Source: Rhodobacteraceae bacterium UBA6141 (GTDB lineage Bacteria; Pseudomonadota; Alphaproteobacteria; Rhodobacterales; Rhodobacteraceae). From it: a DNA stretch of 31,487 nt. Shown piece after piece: positions 6,573 through 14,799 of the stretch (the stretch's first letter is position 1; each line of letters opens with the position of its first letter). The DNA is taken from assembly GCA_002423245.1 (NCBI GenBank), contig DIVD01000035.1:18854-50340 (forward strand). The letters are read 5' to 3'. Below the pieces are notes generated by a model. The model was not told the origin of the DNA, searched no databases, and worked only from the letters and a program-made list of their open reading frames with translations. The translations under genes and the position numbers were made by a program.

Positions 6573-7420
6573 CGCGCGTCCCCGGGATCTCGGGCCCAGA
6601 GGAACAGCCCCGCCGCCTCCGCCGCCGCGACCATCCCGGCGCGGTCGAGGCAGATCACCCCGCCCGCCTCCCAGGCGATGCCGGCAAGCCCGGCGCGGGC
6701 GGCGCGGGCGACGGTGCCCGGGCCGAGGGCGGGCAGATCGACGCGGCGATCCTGCCCCGGCTTCGGCGCCTTGTAGAGCACGCCCTTCGCGCCCGCGGGA
6801 TCGGGGCGCAGCCCGGCGCCGGTGGCGGCCACCCAGTCCAGCATCGCATCGGTGCCCGGCAGCGCCTCCACCGCGAGGCAGAGGCCCTGCGCCACCACCG
6901 CGCCCTGCCCCACATCGACGCTGCCAAGCGCCGCGACGATGGCGGCGGCGCGGGCGGCATCCTTGCGGTCGGCCCCGGTCGGCGCGCCGGCGAGCAGGCC
7001 CGCGCCCGGCACAAGCTCGGGCAGCACCGCCTCGGCACCGACGACGGCCAGCCCCCGCTCCTCGAAGAGGCCGATCACCGCGCGCAGCGTGGCATCGTCG
7101 CCCGCCTGCATCGCCGCCGTGAGCCGGGGCAGCAGCGCGGCGGTGGCAGGGTCGATGGCGGAGGGGTCGAGCCGCGGCCGGCGTATCGCCCCGGCGAGGA
7201 CCACGCGCCGCACCCCGCGCGCCAGCAGGTCATCGAGGAAGGGCGCCAGTCGCTCCACCCGGAAGCGCAGCGGCTCCGCGCCCGGCACGGCGGCGGGAAA
7301 CCCCTCCATCTCGGCCAGCACGAACGGCTCTGCGCGCGCCGCCAGCGCGCCGGCCAGCAGGCCCGGCAGCGCGCCGGTGCCGGCGATCAGGGCGAGGCCG
7401 TCGCTTGGCGCGCCGCTCAT
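6569..7420 (-). CDS. lpxI: UDP-2,3-diacylglucosamine pyrophosphatase LpxI (DUF1009)
   Basis: A 283-residue cytosolic enzyme of the LpxI family, which hydrolyses UDP-2,3-diacylglucosamine to lipid X and UMP, replacing LpxH in most alphaproteobacteria. The N-terminal domain begins LALIAGTGALPGLLA and carries RVVLAGAIRRP near residue 70; the C-terminal catalytic domain has VGQGAVVAQGLCLAVEALPGTDAML and a KPGQDRRVDLPALGP stretch typical of the family. The ATG at 7420 overlaps the lpxA stop by four bases, which fixes the start; the longer open frame upstream reads through lpxA in another frame and is rejected. Its end overlaps lpxB by four bases. The pathway order in the cluster (lpxA, lpxI, lpxB) supports the call. 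Confidence 0.95.
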   Translation of the reverse strand: MSGAPSDGLALIAGTGALPGLLAGALAARAEPFVLAEMEGFPAAVPGAEPLRFRVERLAPFLDDLLARGVRRVVLAGAIRRPRLDPSAIDPATAALLPRLTAAMQAGDDATLRAVIGLFEERGLAVVGAEAVLPELVPGAGLLAGAPTGADRKDAARAAAIVAALGSVDVGQGAVVAQGLCLAVEALPGTDAMLDWVAATGAGLRPDPAGAKGVLYKAPKPGQDRRVDLPALGPGTVARAARAGLAGIAWEAGGVICLDRAGMVAAAEAAGLFLWARDPGDAR

Positions 7421-8211
7421 CCCGGCGTCAGGAAGCTGCGATCCGACGGGCCGAGGATGAAGGCGATCACCTCTGCCGCCAGCGAGCCCTGCGGCACGCT
7501 GCCCTCCAGCTTGCGGGCGGTTTCGCGGAAGTTGCCCTCGCCGAGCGCCTCGTACAGATCGCGCAGCCCGTGGATCTCGGCCCGGTCCACGCCGCGCCGC
7601 TTGAGGCCGACGAGGTTCAGCCCGTCCAGCGTGCCGCGCGGCCCCTGCACCAGCCCGTGCGGCACCACATCGGCGGTGACCATCGTCACCGCGCCGATGA
7701 TCGCGCCGCGGCCGATGCGCACCCATTGATGCACGCCCGACATGCCGCCGACGATCACGTCATCCTCGAGCACGCAATGCCCCGCCACCGCCGAGCCGTT
7801 CACCATGATCACCCGGTTGCCGATCTTGCAGTCATGCGCGACATGGCATCCGGCCATGAACAGGCCGTCGTCGCCCACCCGCGTCTCGCCGCCGCCGCCC
7901 GCGGTGCCGGTGTTCATCGTCACATGCTCGCGGATGCGGTTGCGCGCGCCGATCACCAGCCGGGTGCGCTCGCCCCGGAACTTCAGATCCTGCGGCACCT
8001 CGCCCAGCACCGCGAAGGAAAAGACCGTGCTGCCCTCGCCGATGCGGGTCTGCCCGGTGATCACGGCGTGGGACTTCACCTCGACATTCGCGGCCAGCAC
8101 CACCTCGGCGCCGATCAGCGCGAAGGGTCCGACGCGGCAGCCCGCGCCGATCACCGCGCCGGGCGAGACGATGGCGGCCGGGTGGATCTCGGCGCTTGCG
8201 TCAATGGTCAT
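7417..8211 (-). CDS. lpxA: UDP-N-acetylglucosamine acyltransferase
   Basis: A 264-residue left-handed beta-helix (hexapeptide repeat) enzyme that transfers a 3-hydroxyacyl group from ACP to UDP-GlcNAc, the first step of lipid A synthesis; cytosolic trimer. Repeats run from about residue 4 to 190 (IHPAAIVSPGAVIG, VEVKSHAVITG and so on). The catalytic histidine is His126 in CHVAHDCKIG, with the acyl-length region GGMSGVHQWVRIG further on. A C-terminal helical domain follows from about residue 195. The start MTIDASAEIHPAA is normal. It lies 39 bases after fabZ and overlaps lpxI. FabZ and LpxA compete for the same 3-hydroxyacyl-ACP, which fits their pairing. Confidence 0.97.
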   Translation of the reverse strand: MTIDASAEIHPAAIVSPGAVIGAGCRVGPFALIGAEVVLAANVEVKSHAVITGQTRIGEGSTVFSFAVLGEVPQDLKFRGERTRLVIGARNRIREHVTMNTGTAGGGGETRVGDDGLFMAGCHVAHDCKIGNRVIMVNGSAVAGHCVLEDDVIVGGMSGVHQWVRIGRGAIIGAVTMVTADVVPHGLVQGPRGTLDGLNLVGLKRRGVDRAEIHGLRDLYEALGEGNFRETARKLEGSVPQGSLAAEVIAFILGPSDRSFLTPG

Positions 8212-8250
8212 GGGCTGCGTCCCGTGCCGGGGCCTGGTCTGCGTGCCGCA

Positions 8251-8742
8251 TCAATTCCTCAGATCCATCATCGCGGTGAATTCCGCCTCGCAGGCAAGCC
8301 GGCCATCGACCGTGGCTCGGCCGTCGAATTTCCAGATCCTGCCGCCGCCGCGCCTGACCGTCACCAGCAGCTCCAGCACATCGCCCGGCACCACCTTGCG
8401 GCGGAACTTGCAGCCGTCGATGCCCATGAAGTAGACCAGCAGATCCCGGTCCACCACATTCATCGAGATGCCGACCAGCACCGCCGAGGCCTGCGCCATC
8501 GCCTCGATCATGGTCACGCCCGGCATGATCGGCGCGCCGGGGAAATGGCCCTGGAAATGCGGCTCGTTGAAGGTGACGTTCTTGATGCCGACCGCCGACT
8601 TGAAGGGCACGATGTCGCGGACCTTGTCGATCAGCAAGAACGGGTAGCGGTGCGGAATGATCCGCTGGATCAGGTGGATATCGGCCTCGGTGGCGGGAAA
8701 GGGGGTCTTCTCGGGCAGGGCGCCGGTGGCTGCTTCGGTCAT
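8251..8742 (-). CDS. fabZ: 3-hydroxyacyl-ACP dehydratase FabZ
   Basis: A 163-residue hot-dog-fold dehydratase that removes water from 3-hydroxyacyl-ACP in type II fatty acid elongation. The catalytic residues are His66 in QGHFPGAPIMPG and Glu80 in TMIEAMAQ. The IPHRYPFLLIDK block (29-40) is also diagnostic. The ATG at 8742 is preceded by GGGAAAG at a workable distance; the frame extends to 8859 but the extra part is Arg/Pro-rich and atypical. Upstream lies a possible promoter that overlaps a stem-loop (8823-8857). In many proteobacteria lpxD sits between the skp and fabZ positions; here it is absent and only 146 noncoding bases are found. Confidence 0.96.
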   Translation of the reverse strand: MTEAATGALPEKTPFPATEADIHLIQRIIPHRYPFLLIDKVRDIVPFKSAVGIKNVTFNEPHFQGHFPGAPIMPGVTMIEAMAQASAVLVGISMNVVDRDLLVYFMGIDGCKFRRKVVPGDVLELLVTVRRGGGRIWKFDGRATVDGRLACEAEFTAMMDLRN

Positions 8743-8822
8743 CTGTGCTCTTTCCCTTGCGTCGAACTGCTCATCCTCGGGCCGGATCGGCAGGGGCCGG
8801 GCCAGCCGCGCCGGGCCCCGGG

Positions 8823-8857
8823 GCCTTGCTAGCAACTCGCCCAAGGCGAGGCAAGGC
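8823..8857 (-). promoter_or_regulatory. Possible fabZ promoter overlapping a stem-loop
   Basis: On the minus strand TTGCCT (8849-8854) and TAGCAA (8826-8831) are separated by exactly 17 bases, a sigma70-like arrangement. The same DNA forms a compound hairpin: GCCTTGC (8823-8829) pairs with GCAAGGC (8851-8857), and inside it CTCGCC (8836-8841) pairs with GGCGAG (8845-8850) over a CAA loop, with a 6-base bulge. It could be an internal promoter for fabZ-lpxAIB, an RNA stem after skp, or both. Confidence 0.35.
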
Positions 8858-8888
8858 ACCGGCTGCCCGCGCGCCGCAGGGGTGGCGG

Positions 8889-9614
8889 TCAGTCGGCAGC
8901 GGGGGCAGAGCCCGGATCGCCCGTCTCCGCCGCGTCATCCGCCCCGCCATCCGCCTCGCCATCCGCCCCACCACCGGGTTCGGGCAGCACCGGCCGCTCG
9001 CCAGGACCCAGCCGCTGATTGGCCAGCGCCGCCACCTCGTCGGTCACGTCGATCTGGCTGTCGGCGAGGAAGATCGCCCGCGCATCCAGCATCACCACCG
9101 CGCCATGCCTGCGCATCACCTCGGACAGGATCGGCACGACCGCCCCGAAAAAGGCCCGCCGCTCCGCCTCGCGCATGCGGGTGACGGTCCGCGCCTTCAG
9201 ATCCTGGGCGCGGCGGATGCCGGTCACACGTTCGTCGAAGGCATCGGCCTCGGCGCGGAAGGCGGCGGGATCCATGCCGGCGCGGCGATCGGTCAGCAGG
9301 CGCTCCTCGGCCAGAAGCTGCGCCTCGATGCGGCGGTTCTCGGCGGCAAGCTCCGCGGCCGCAGCCTCGATCTCGGCCTCGGCCCGCGCGCCCCAGGCCG
9401 ACTGCTCGAACAGCCGGTCGTCATTCAGCGTCAGGATCGGGGCCTGCAGCACCGCGGTTCCGGTGGGAAAGTCGCTGGCGTCCAGCCCGCCGGTCGCGCC
9501 CCCCGCCGCCTGGGGCGCGGTCTGCGCCGCCACGGGCGAGGGCGCGCCGGCCGCCAGCAGCAGCAGCGCCAGCAGGCGCAGGCCGCGCCTCGCGCCCTGC
9601 CCGCCCGCCCGCAT
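8889..9614 (-). CDS. skp: Periplasmic chaperone, OmpH/Skp family
   Basis: A 241-residue exported protein. Skp chaperones hold unfolded outer-membrane proteins in the periplasm on their way to BamA. Residues 1-30 are a signal peptide (basic start, LRLLALLLLAAGA core, cut near PVAAQ). The region 50-190 has the OmpH pattern: an ILTLNDDRLFEQS strand, a long Ala/Glu-rich coiled coil (about 73-160), then AVVMLDARAIFLADSQIDVTDEVAALAN, the conserved C-terminal strand. The tail is Gly/Asp/Glu-rich and includes a repeat GGADGEADGGAD encoded by a 12-bp tandem array. It starts on the A of the bamA stop (TGATG, one-base overlap), so it is coupled to bamA, its functional partner. Confidence 0.88.
   Translation of the reverse strand: MRAGGQGARRGLRLLALLLLAAGAPSPVAAQTAPQAAGGATGGLDASDFPTGTAVLQAPILTLNDDRLFEQSAWGARAEAEIEAAAAELAAENRRIEAQLLAEERLLTDRRAGMDPAAFRAEADAFDERVTGIRRAQDLKARTVTRMREAERRAFFGAVVPILSEVMRRHGAVVMLDARAIFLADSQIDVTDEVAALANQRLGPGERPVLPEPGGGADGEADGGADDAAETGDPGSAPAAD
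8936..8971. repeat. 12-bp tandem repeat in the skp tail
   Basis: Three near-identical 12-bp units (CATCCGCCCCGC and variants with one or two changes) encode the acidic Gly/Ala/Asp tail of Skp. The unit keeps the reading frame. Confidence 0.8.
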
Positions 9615-11980
9615 CAGAACCGCGTCGAGACGGTCAGGTCGAAGTTCTTCTCGTTGTCGTAGTCTTCCTTGGCGAGCGCCTTCGAGAAGTTGAAGCGCAG
9701 CGGGCCGATCGGCGTGGTCCAGAACAGCGAGAAGCCGAGCGCCGAGCGCAGGCTGAGATCGTCATCGACCTGGCAGGTGCCGTCGCCGTCAAGGTCGGTG
9801 CAGCCCGACACCAGACCGCCATCGGTGTTGTCCAGCCCCCAGACAGAGCCGACATCGAGGAACAGGCCCCCGGTGATCCCGTATTCCTCGGGGATGCCCA
9901 GCGGGAATTCCGCCTCGAAGCGCGCCACGGCATAGTAGTTGCCGCCAAGCGGGTCTTCGTTCTCCACATCGAGATCGCGCGGCCCGATGCCGCGGCTTTC
10001 GAAGCCGCGCATCTCGGAGCCGAAGAAGCGGTCGGTCACCCGCGACACGGTGTCGTTCAGCGCGTTGTAGGCGCCGCCCTCGATCTCGGCCCGCAGGGTC
10101 CATTCCTCGTTGAATGCCTTGGTCTCGGCGGTGGCGACGGCGGTGGTCTTCACCGCCTCGACATCGCCGGCCAGCCCGTAGAGCTCCTGCCCGAAGCGCA
10201 GGCGGATGCCGCCATTCGGGTTCAGCCCGCTGCGCCGGGTGTCGTAGCTCAGCGCATAGGTCAGCCCGAAACTGTCCTGCTTGCCCTCTTCGGCAACGAG
10301 GATCGCCGAGGAGTTCAACTGCTCGATGTCGTAAAGCTCTTCCTGCCCGACCTTGAAGCCGAGGTTCAGCCGCAGGTTCGGCGCGATCGGGAATTCGATC
10401 GACGGCTCGATCCCGGCCAGCTTCATCGAATAGTCGGAGTTGTCGTTCTCCGAGATCCGGTAATAGGCGCTGAAGCGCAGGGCAAGGTCGCGGTCGAGGA
10501 AGGCGGGTTCGACGAAGGTGATGCTGGAGGAGCCGGTGCTGTCGGTCGTGTTCAGCGAGACGCCCAAATACTGGCCGCGGCCAAGGAAGTTCTGCTCCGC
10601 GAAGCTGAGCGCGAGCCCGACGCCGGTATCGACCCCGTAGCTGACCCCGAAGGACAGCGAGCCGGTGGGCTGCTCGGTCACGTTCACATCGACGATCACC
10701 CGGTCCTGGGCAGACCCCTGGCGGGTATCGACCTGCGCGTCCGAGAAGAAGCCGAGCGCGCGGATCCTCTCGGCGCCCTCGCGGATCTCGCGCGGGTTGA
10801 AGGGGTCGCCCTCCACCGTGCGGAACTGGCGCCGCACCACCTTGTCGAGCGTGGTGGCGTTGCCCTCGATGTCGATCCGCTCGACAAAGACGCGCGGGCC
10901 GTTGGCGACGACGAAGTCGATGTCCAGCGTGCGGGTCCGGTCATTGCGCGTCACCCGCGGCTCGATCCGCACGAAGGACAGGCCCTTTTCCAGCGCCACC
11001 GCCTCCATCCGGCTGATGGTGTTGTCCACCGCGTTCGGCGAATAGATCGCGCCCGTGCGGATGCGCATGGCCCGGTCGAATTCCGCCGGGTTCAGCCCCT
11101 CGACCTCCGAGACGGTGCGGATCTGCCCGAACCTGAAGCGTTGGCCTTCCTGAAGGTTGTAGGTGAGGAAGAATGCATCCCGCTCGCGCGAGAATTCCGA
11201 CGCGACGCCCAGCACCTGGAAATCGACATACCCGCGCGAGCGGTAGAAGTCGGTCAGCAGCCGCTTGTCGAACTCGATCCGGTCGGGCGCATAGGTGTCC
11301 TTGCCGACGAAGGTGCGCAGCAGTCCCGCCTGCTTGGTTTCCAGCACTTCGCGCAGGCGCCGGTCCGAGAAGGCGCGGTTGCCGGTGAAGGACAGCCGCT
11401 CGATCTCGGACAGGCGGCCTTCGCTGATCTCGAACACCACGTCCACGGTCGATGCGTCGCGGCGTATCACCTTGGGCTCGACCCGCGCCGAGACGCGCCC
11501 GCCCCCCGCATAGGCCTCCGCGATCGCCGCCGCATCCGCCTCCACCTGCTGCGGAGAGTACACGCGCCGCGGCGTCGTCTTCACCACGGTGGAAAGCTGT
11601 TCGTCCTTGATGCGGGCATTGCCCTCGAAATCCACCACGTTGACCGTGGGAAACTCGGTGACGCGGATCACCAGCGTTCCGCCCGAGGGCACCAGTTCCA
11701 CCGTCTCGAACTGGCCCGAGGCGACGATGCGCTGATAGGCGTCGTTCAGGGCACCGGCCGACAGCGCCTCGCCGCGGGCGATTCCGGCATAGGACAGGAT
11801 CGTGCCGTCGTCGATGCGGCTGTTGCCCTCCACCTGCACCTGGCTGAAGCTGTAGGTCTGCGCCTGCACGGGCGTAAGCGAGCCCGTGCAAAGCATTGCA
11901 ACGGAAAGTAAAAGGCCCGCGCGCCGCAACGTCGGACGATGCTGCCCGCCGTTGTGGCTGCTGCTCAGCTCTGTGGCCAT
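9614..11980 (-). CDS. bamA: Outer-membrane protein assembly factor BamA
   Basis: A 788-residue Omp85 protein, the core of the BAM complex that inserts beta-barrels into the outer membrane. A signal peptide ends near VQA at residue 40. The POTRA repeats fill about 43-440 (SFSQVQVEGNSRID, VVDFEGNARIKDEQ, IERLSFTGNRAFSD and VERIDIEGNATTLD open four of them). The barrel runs from about 445 to the terminal Phe (DLTVSTRF), the usual C-terminal signal. The loop 6 motif reads MRGFESRGIGPRD (VRGF-like). The segment GCTDLDGDGTCQVDDD has Cys727 and Cys736 flanking a DxDxDG stretch between the strands equivalent to E. coli beta-13 and beta-14, so it should lie in extracellular loop 7. A strong promoter lies upstream at 12021-12049. 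Confidence 0.96.
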   Translation of the reverse strand: MATELSSSHNGGQHRPTLRRAGLLLSVAMLCTGSLTPVQAQTYSFSQVQVEGNSRIDDGTILSYAGIARGEALSAGALNDAYQRIVASGQFETVELVPSGGTLVIRVTEFPTVNVVDFEGNARIKDEQLSTVVKTTPRRVYSPQQVEADAAAIAEAYAGGGRVSARVEPKVIRRDASTVDVVFEISEGRLSEIERLSFTGNRAFSDRRLREVLETKQAGLLRTFVGKDTYAPDRIEFDKRLLTDFYRSRGYVDFQVLGVASEFSRERDAFFLTYNLQEGQRFRFGQIRTVSEVEGLNPAEFDRAMRIRTGAIYSPNAVDNTISRMEAVALEKGLSFVRIEPRVTRNDRTRTLDIDFVVANGPRVFVERIDIEGNATTLDKVVRRQFRTVEGDPFNPREIREGAERIRALGFFSDAQVDTRQGSAQDRVIVDVNVTEQPTGSLSFGVSYGVDTGVGLALSFAEQNFLGRGQYLGVSLNTTDSTGSSSITFVEPAFLDRDLALRFSAYYRISENDNSDYSMKLAGIEPSIEFPIAPNLRLNLGFKVGQEELYDIEQLNSSAILVAEEGKQDSFGLTYALSYDTRRSGLNPNGGIRLRFGQELYGLAGDVEAVKTTAVATAETKAFNEEWTLRAEIEGGAYNALNDTVSRVTDRFFGSEMRGFESRGIGPRDLDVENEDPLGGNYYAVARFEAEFPLGIPEEYGITGGLFLDVGSVWGLDNTDGGLVSGCTDLDGDGTCQVDDDLSLRSALGFSLFWTTPIGPLRFNFSKALAKEDYDNEKNFDLTVSTRF

Positions 11981-12020
11981 CGGTCCCTACTCCCGCCGTT
12001 TTTACATTGTCTTGCACCGT

Positions 12021-12049
12021 CACTAGCTTGAATCGTGGGGGCTTGTCAA
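12021..12049 (-). promoter_or_regulatory. Sigma70-type promoter for bamA
   Basis: On the minus strand a perfect -35 TTGACA (12044-12049) is followed after 17 bases by CTAGTG (12021-12026), a common alphaproteobacterial -10 form. The ATG of bamA is about 40 bases further on. This makes bamA-skp partly independent of the upstream rseP operon. The rest of 11981-12256 shows only the 12-bp repeats. Confidence 0.6.
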
Positions 12050-12226
12050 AAGGACCTCGCGCTTGCCGGCGCGCCCGCCCTAAGGTGTTGCACGATGGAC
12101 GAATCCTTGCCTGTGCGGCGGGGCCGGATGCCGCCATGCGGCGGGGGCCCGGATGCGGTGCCCGCAGCGAAGCAAGGCGCCCGTGAATCACCAGGCGGAT
12201 CGCGGCGCGGGCGGCCCCTGTCAGCG

Positions 12227-12262
12227 GCGCAGTCAGCAGCGCAGTCAGCAGCGCAGTCAGCA
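12227..12262. repeat. 12-bp tandem repeat covering the rseP stop codon
   Basis: GCGCAGTCAGCA occurs three times exactly, plus a six-base part-copy at 12263-12268. On the minus strand each unit contains a TGA; the first one met is the rseP stop (12257-12259). The last rseP residue, Cys446, is encoded by the repeat. Confidence 0.9.
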
Positions 12263-13597
12263 GCGCAGATCGTTCATCAGCCCGAAGACCATGAGCGACA
12301 GCACCAGCGCCAGTCCCAGCGTCATCAGCACCCGCATCACCGCCTCGGGCGGCGGCTTGCCCGCGGCCCATTCCCAGGCGTGGAACACCAGATGCCCGCC
12401 ATCCAGCACCGGGATCGGAAAGAGGTTCATCAGCCCCACCGCCGTGGACAGCACCGCCACGAACCAGATGAAATCCACAAGCCCCGCGCTTGCCGCCGCG
12501 CCCGAGGTTTCGGCGATCCCGATCGGGCCGCGCAGGTTGCACGACGAGATCGCCCCCCTCAGCATGTGCGTCATCGCCGAGAGCGAGGAGCCGACGATGA
12601 ACGACACCTGCCCCGCGCCCGCGCGCAGCGCCTCCATCGGGCCGACGCTGCGGGTCAGGGGCTCGAAGAAGAACCCGCCGCCGATGCCGATCAGATAGCG
12701 CGTCTCGAACCCGCCCTCGCGCCGCGGCATGTCGGTGCGCCGGGGGGTCAGCGTCACCTCGAACTCCCGCGCGCCCTCGCGCCAGACGCGCAGGGTCAGC
12801 GGCCGTTCGCCCGCTTCCTTCACGATGCTCTGAAGCTCGGCAAAGCTGCGCACCGGCCAGCCGTCGATGGCAAGGATGACGTCGCCGGCCCGCAGCCCGG
12901 CCTCCATCGCGGCCGACTCCGGCGTCACCACGGCGATGCGGGGCGGAGAGACCGCGGGCCCCTCGACCAGGGTTTCCGCGCCGCCGCGCCGCACCGAATA
13001 GTCCATCCGCTCCAGCGTCGGCAGCGCGTCCGCAACGGCCTGCAGCGCGGGATAGTCGGGCGTCGGCCGCCCCTCTATGGCGCGGATCTCGTCGCCGGCC
13101 CGCAGCCCGCCGGCCCCGCCCGGCAGCGCATGGAGCGATCCGATGACGGGGGTCTCGGTGGCGACGCCGACGGTCATGAAGATCGCGGCGAAGATGCCGA
13201 TCGACAGGATGAAGTTGAACACCGGCCCCGCCGCGACCGTCGCGGCCCGTGCCCAGAGCGGGGCGCCGTGCATGGTGTGCCGCCTTTGCCCGGCATCCAG
13301 ATGCGCCATCGTCGCTTCGTCCGCGCCGGCCGAGGCCGCGTTCGCATCGCCCAGAAACCTGACATAGCCGCCGAAGGGCAGCGCCGCCACCTGCCAGCGG
13401 GTGCCGCGCCGGTCCACCCGCGACAGCAGCACCGGGCCGAAGCCGATGCTGAACACCTCGGCATGGATGCCCGACAGGCGGCCGATGATGTAATGGCCGT
13501 ATTCATGCACCGTTACGATGACCGACAGCGCGACGACAAAGGCGACGAGGGTGTAGAGAAGGTTCCCGAACGAGGGAAGAAGCGTCACTGGATCCAC
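12257..13597 (-). CDS. rseP: Site-2 zinc metalloprotease RseP
   Basis: A 446-residue inner-membrane intramembrane protease of the M50 family, which cleaves anti-sigma factors and signal peptide remnants inside the membrane. The zinc motif HEYGH (31-35) lies in the first transmembrane segment and the third ligand region NLFPIPVLDGGHL is near residue 398. Two PDZ domains are visible (GGLRAGDEIRAIEG and AGLRAGDVILAIDG). The C-terminal membrane segment VLMTLGLALVLSLMVFGL ends MNDLRC. The final Cys codon and the stop lie in a 12-bp tandem repeat, so the C-terminus has been set by that array. It starts 10 bases after dxr. Context with bamA fits its envelope-stress role. Confidence 0.95.
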   Translation of the reverse strand: MDPVTLLPSFGNLLYTLVAFVVALSVIVTVHEYGHYIIGRLSGIHAEVFSIGFGPVLLSRVDRRGTRWQVAALPFGGYVRFLGDANAASAGADEATMAHLDAGQRRHTMHGAPLWARAATVAAGPVFNFILSIGIFAAIFMTVGVATETPVIGSLHALPGGAGGLRAGDEIRAIEGRPTPDYPALQAVADALPTLERMDYSVRRGGAETLVEGPAVSPPRIAVVTPESAAMEAGLRAGDVILAIDGWPVRSFAELQSIVKEAGERPLTLRVWREGAREFEVTLTPRRTDMPRREGGFETRYLIGIGGGFFFEPLTRSVGPMEALRAGAGQVSFIVGSSLSAMTHMLRGAISSCNLRGPIGIAETSGAAASAGLVDFIWFVAVLSTAVGLMNLFPIPVLDGGHLVFHAWEWAAGKPPPEAVMRVLMTLGLALVLSLMVFGLMNDLRC

Positions 13598-13607
13598 GGG
13601 GTCTGCC

Positions 13608-14798
13608 TCACATGCGCGCCGAGGCGATCACCGCCTCCGCCAGGCGCCGCGCCTCGCCATCCGCGGCCTTCAGGTTATCAAGGCTGATCGTGGCAATGCC
13701 AAGCCCCGCGCCGGCTGACATTCGCGCGAGCACCTCGGCCACCACCTCCGCCATCGCCGGAAAGCGGATGCGCCCGGCGATGAACCCGTCCAGCGCCGCC
13801 TCCTTCGCGGCGTTGAACACCGCGCCGGCCAGCCCGCGCACCGCCATCACCTCGCGCGCCAGCCCCAGCGCCGGATAGCGCGCGGGGTCGGGCGCGGCAA
13901 AGCTGAGCCGACCGATCCGCGCAAGGTCGAGCCGCGCCACCGGCAGAGGCGCGCGGCTCGGCCAGTTCAGCGCATAGCCGATCGCATGGCGCATGTCGGG
14001 CGCGCCCAGATGCGCCATCAGCGCGCCATCGCGGAACCCCACCAGCGCATGAACCAGCGATTCGGGATGGACCAGCACCTCGATCATGTCGGGGGCCACG
14101 CCGAAATATTCGCGCGTTTCGATGACCTCCAGCGCCTTGTTGAACATCGAGGCGCTGTCGATGGTGATGCGCCGGCCCATCGCCCAGGTCGGATGGGTCG
14201 AGGCTTCGGCGACGCTGGCGCCTGCCAGCCGCTCCAGCGGCCAGTCGCGGAAGGCGCCGCCGCTGGCGGTGATCACGATGCGCTCCACCGCGGCGATATC
14301 CTCGCCCGCCAGCGCCTGAAACACCGCCGAATGCTCGCTGTCCACCGGCAGGATGCGCGCGCCATGCGCCGCGGCGGTGGCCATCAGCAGCGGCCCGGCG
14401 GTCACAAGGCTTTCCTTGTTCGCCAGCGCCAGCGTGCTGCCGTGGCGCAGCGCGGCAAGGCCGGGGGCAAGCCCGGCAAAGCCGACGATCGCGCTCATCA
14501 CCCAGTCGGCGGGCCGGTCCGCCGCCTCGATCAGCGCCGCCTCGCCCGCCGCGGCCTCCACCCCCGAGCCTGCCAGCGCCTCGCGCAGGGCGGGCAGGCA
14601 GGCGGGATCGGCGGTCACCGCGACCTCGGCCCGCAGCGCGCGCGCCATCTCGGCCAGCCGCGGGATGTTGCGCGCCCCGGTCAGCGCGACGGTGCGGAAG
14701 GCGGCGGGCCCGCCGGCGCGCATCAGCAGATCGAAGGTCGATTCGCCGATGGAGCCGGTGGCGCCGAAGATGGACACGGACCTCGGGGCGCGGGTCAT
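13608..14798 (-). CDS. dxr: 1-deoxy-D-xylulose-5-phosphate reductoisomerase
   Basis: A 396-residue NADPH-dependent enzyme that turns DXP into 2-C-methyl-erythritol 4-phosphate, the first committed step of the MEP isoprenoid pathway; cytosolic. The nucleotide motif GATGSIG (12-18), LANKESLV, the metal-binding PVDSEHSAVFQAL and the flexible-loop region ASGGAFRDWP and THPTWAMGRRITIDSASMFNKALEVIE are all intact. The ATG at 14798 (MTRAPRSVSIFGATG) is chosen over an in-frame ATG at 14822 because it follows the cdsA stop by one base. Isoprenoid made here feeds the uppS product encoded two genes upstream. Length is normal. Confidence 0.97.
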   Translation of the reverse strand: MTRAPRSVSIFGATGSIGESTFDLLMRAGGPAAFRTVALTGARNIPRLAEMARALRAEVAVTADPACLPALREALAGSGVEAAAGEAALIEAADRPADWVMSAIVGFAGLAPGLAALRHGSTLALANKESLVTAGPLLMATAAAHGARILPVDSEHSAVFQALAGEDIAAVERIVITASGGAFRDWPLERLAGASVAEASTHPTWAMGRRITIDSASMFNKALEVIETREYFGVAPDMIEVLVHPESLVHALVGFRDGALMAHLGAPDMRHAIGYALNWPSRAPLPVARLDLARIGRLSFAAPDPARYPALGLAREVMAVRGLAGAVFNAAKEAALDGFIAGRIRFPAMAEVVAEVLARMSAGAGLGIATISLDNLKAADGEARRLAEAVIASARM

Positions 14799-14799
14799 G

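Noticed and set aside
6569..7726. Longer lpxI frame starting at 7726
   Set aside because: The extra 102 residues read through the lpxA 3' end in another frame and are Arg-rich. The ATG at 7420 with a four-base overlap matches the family start.
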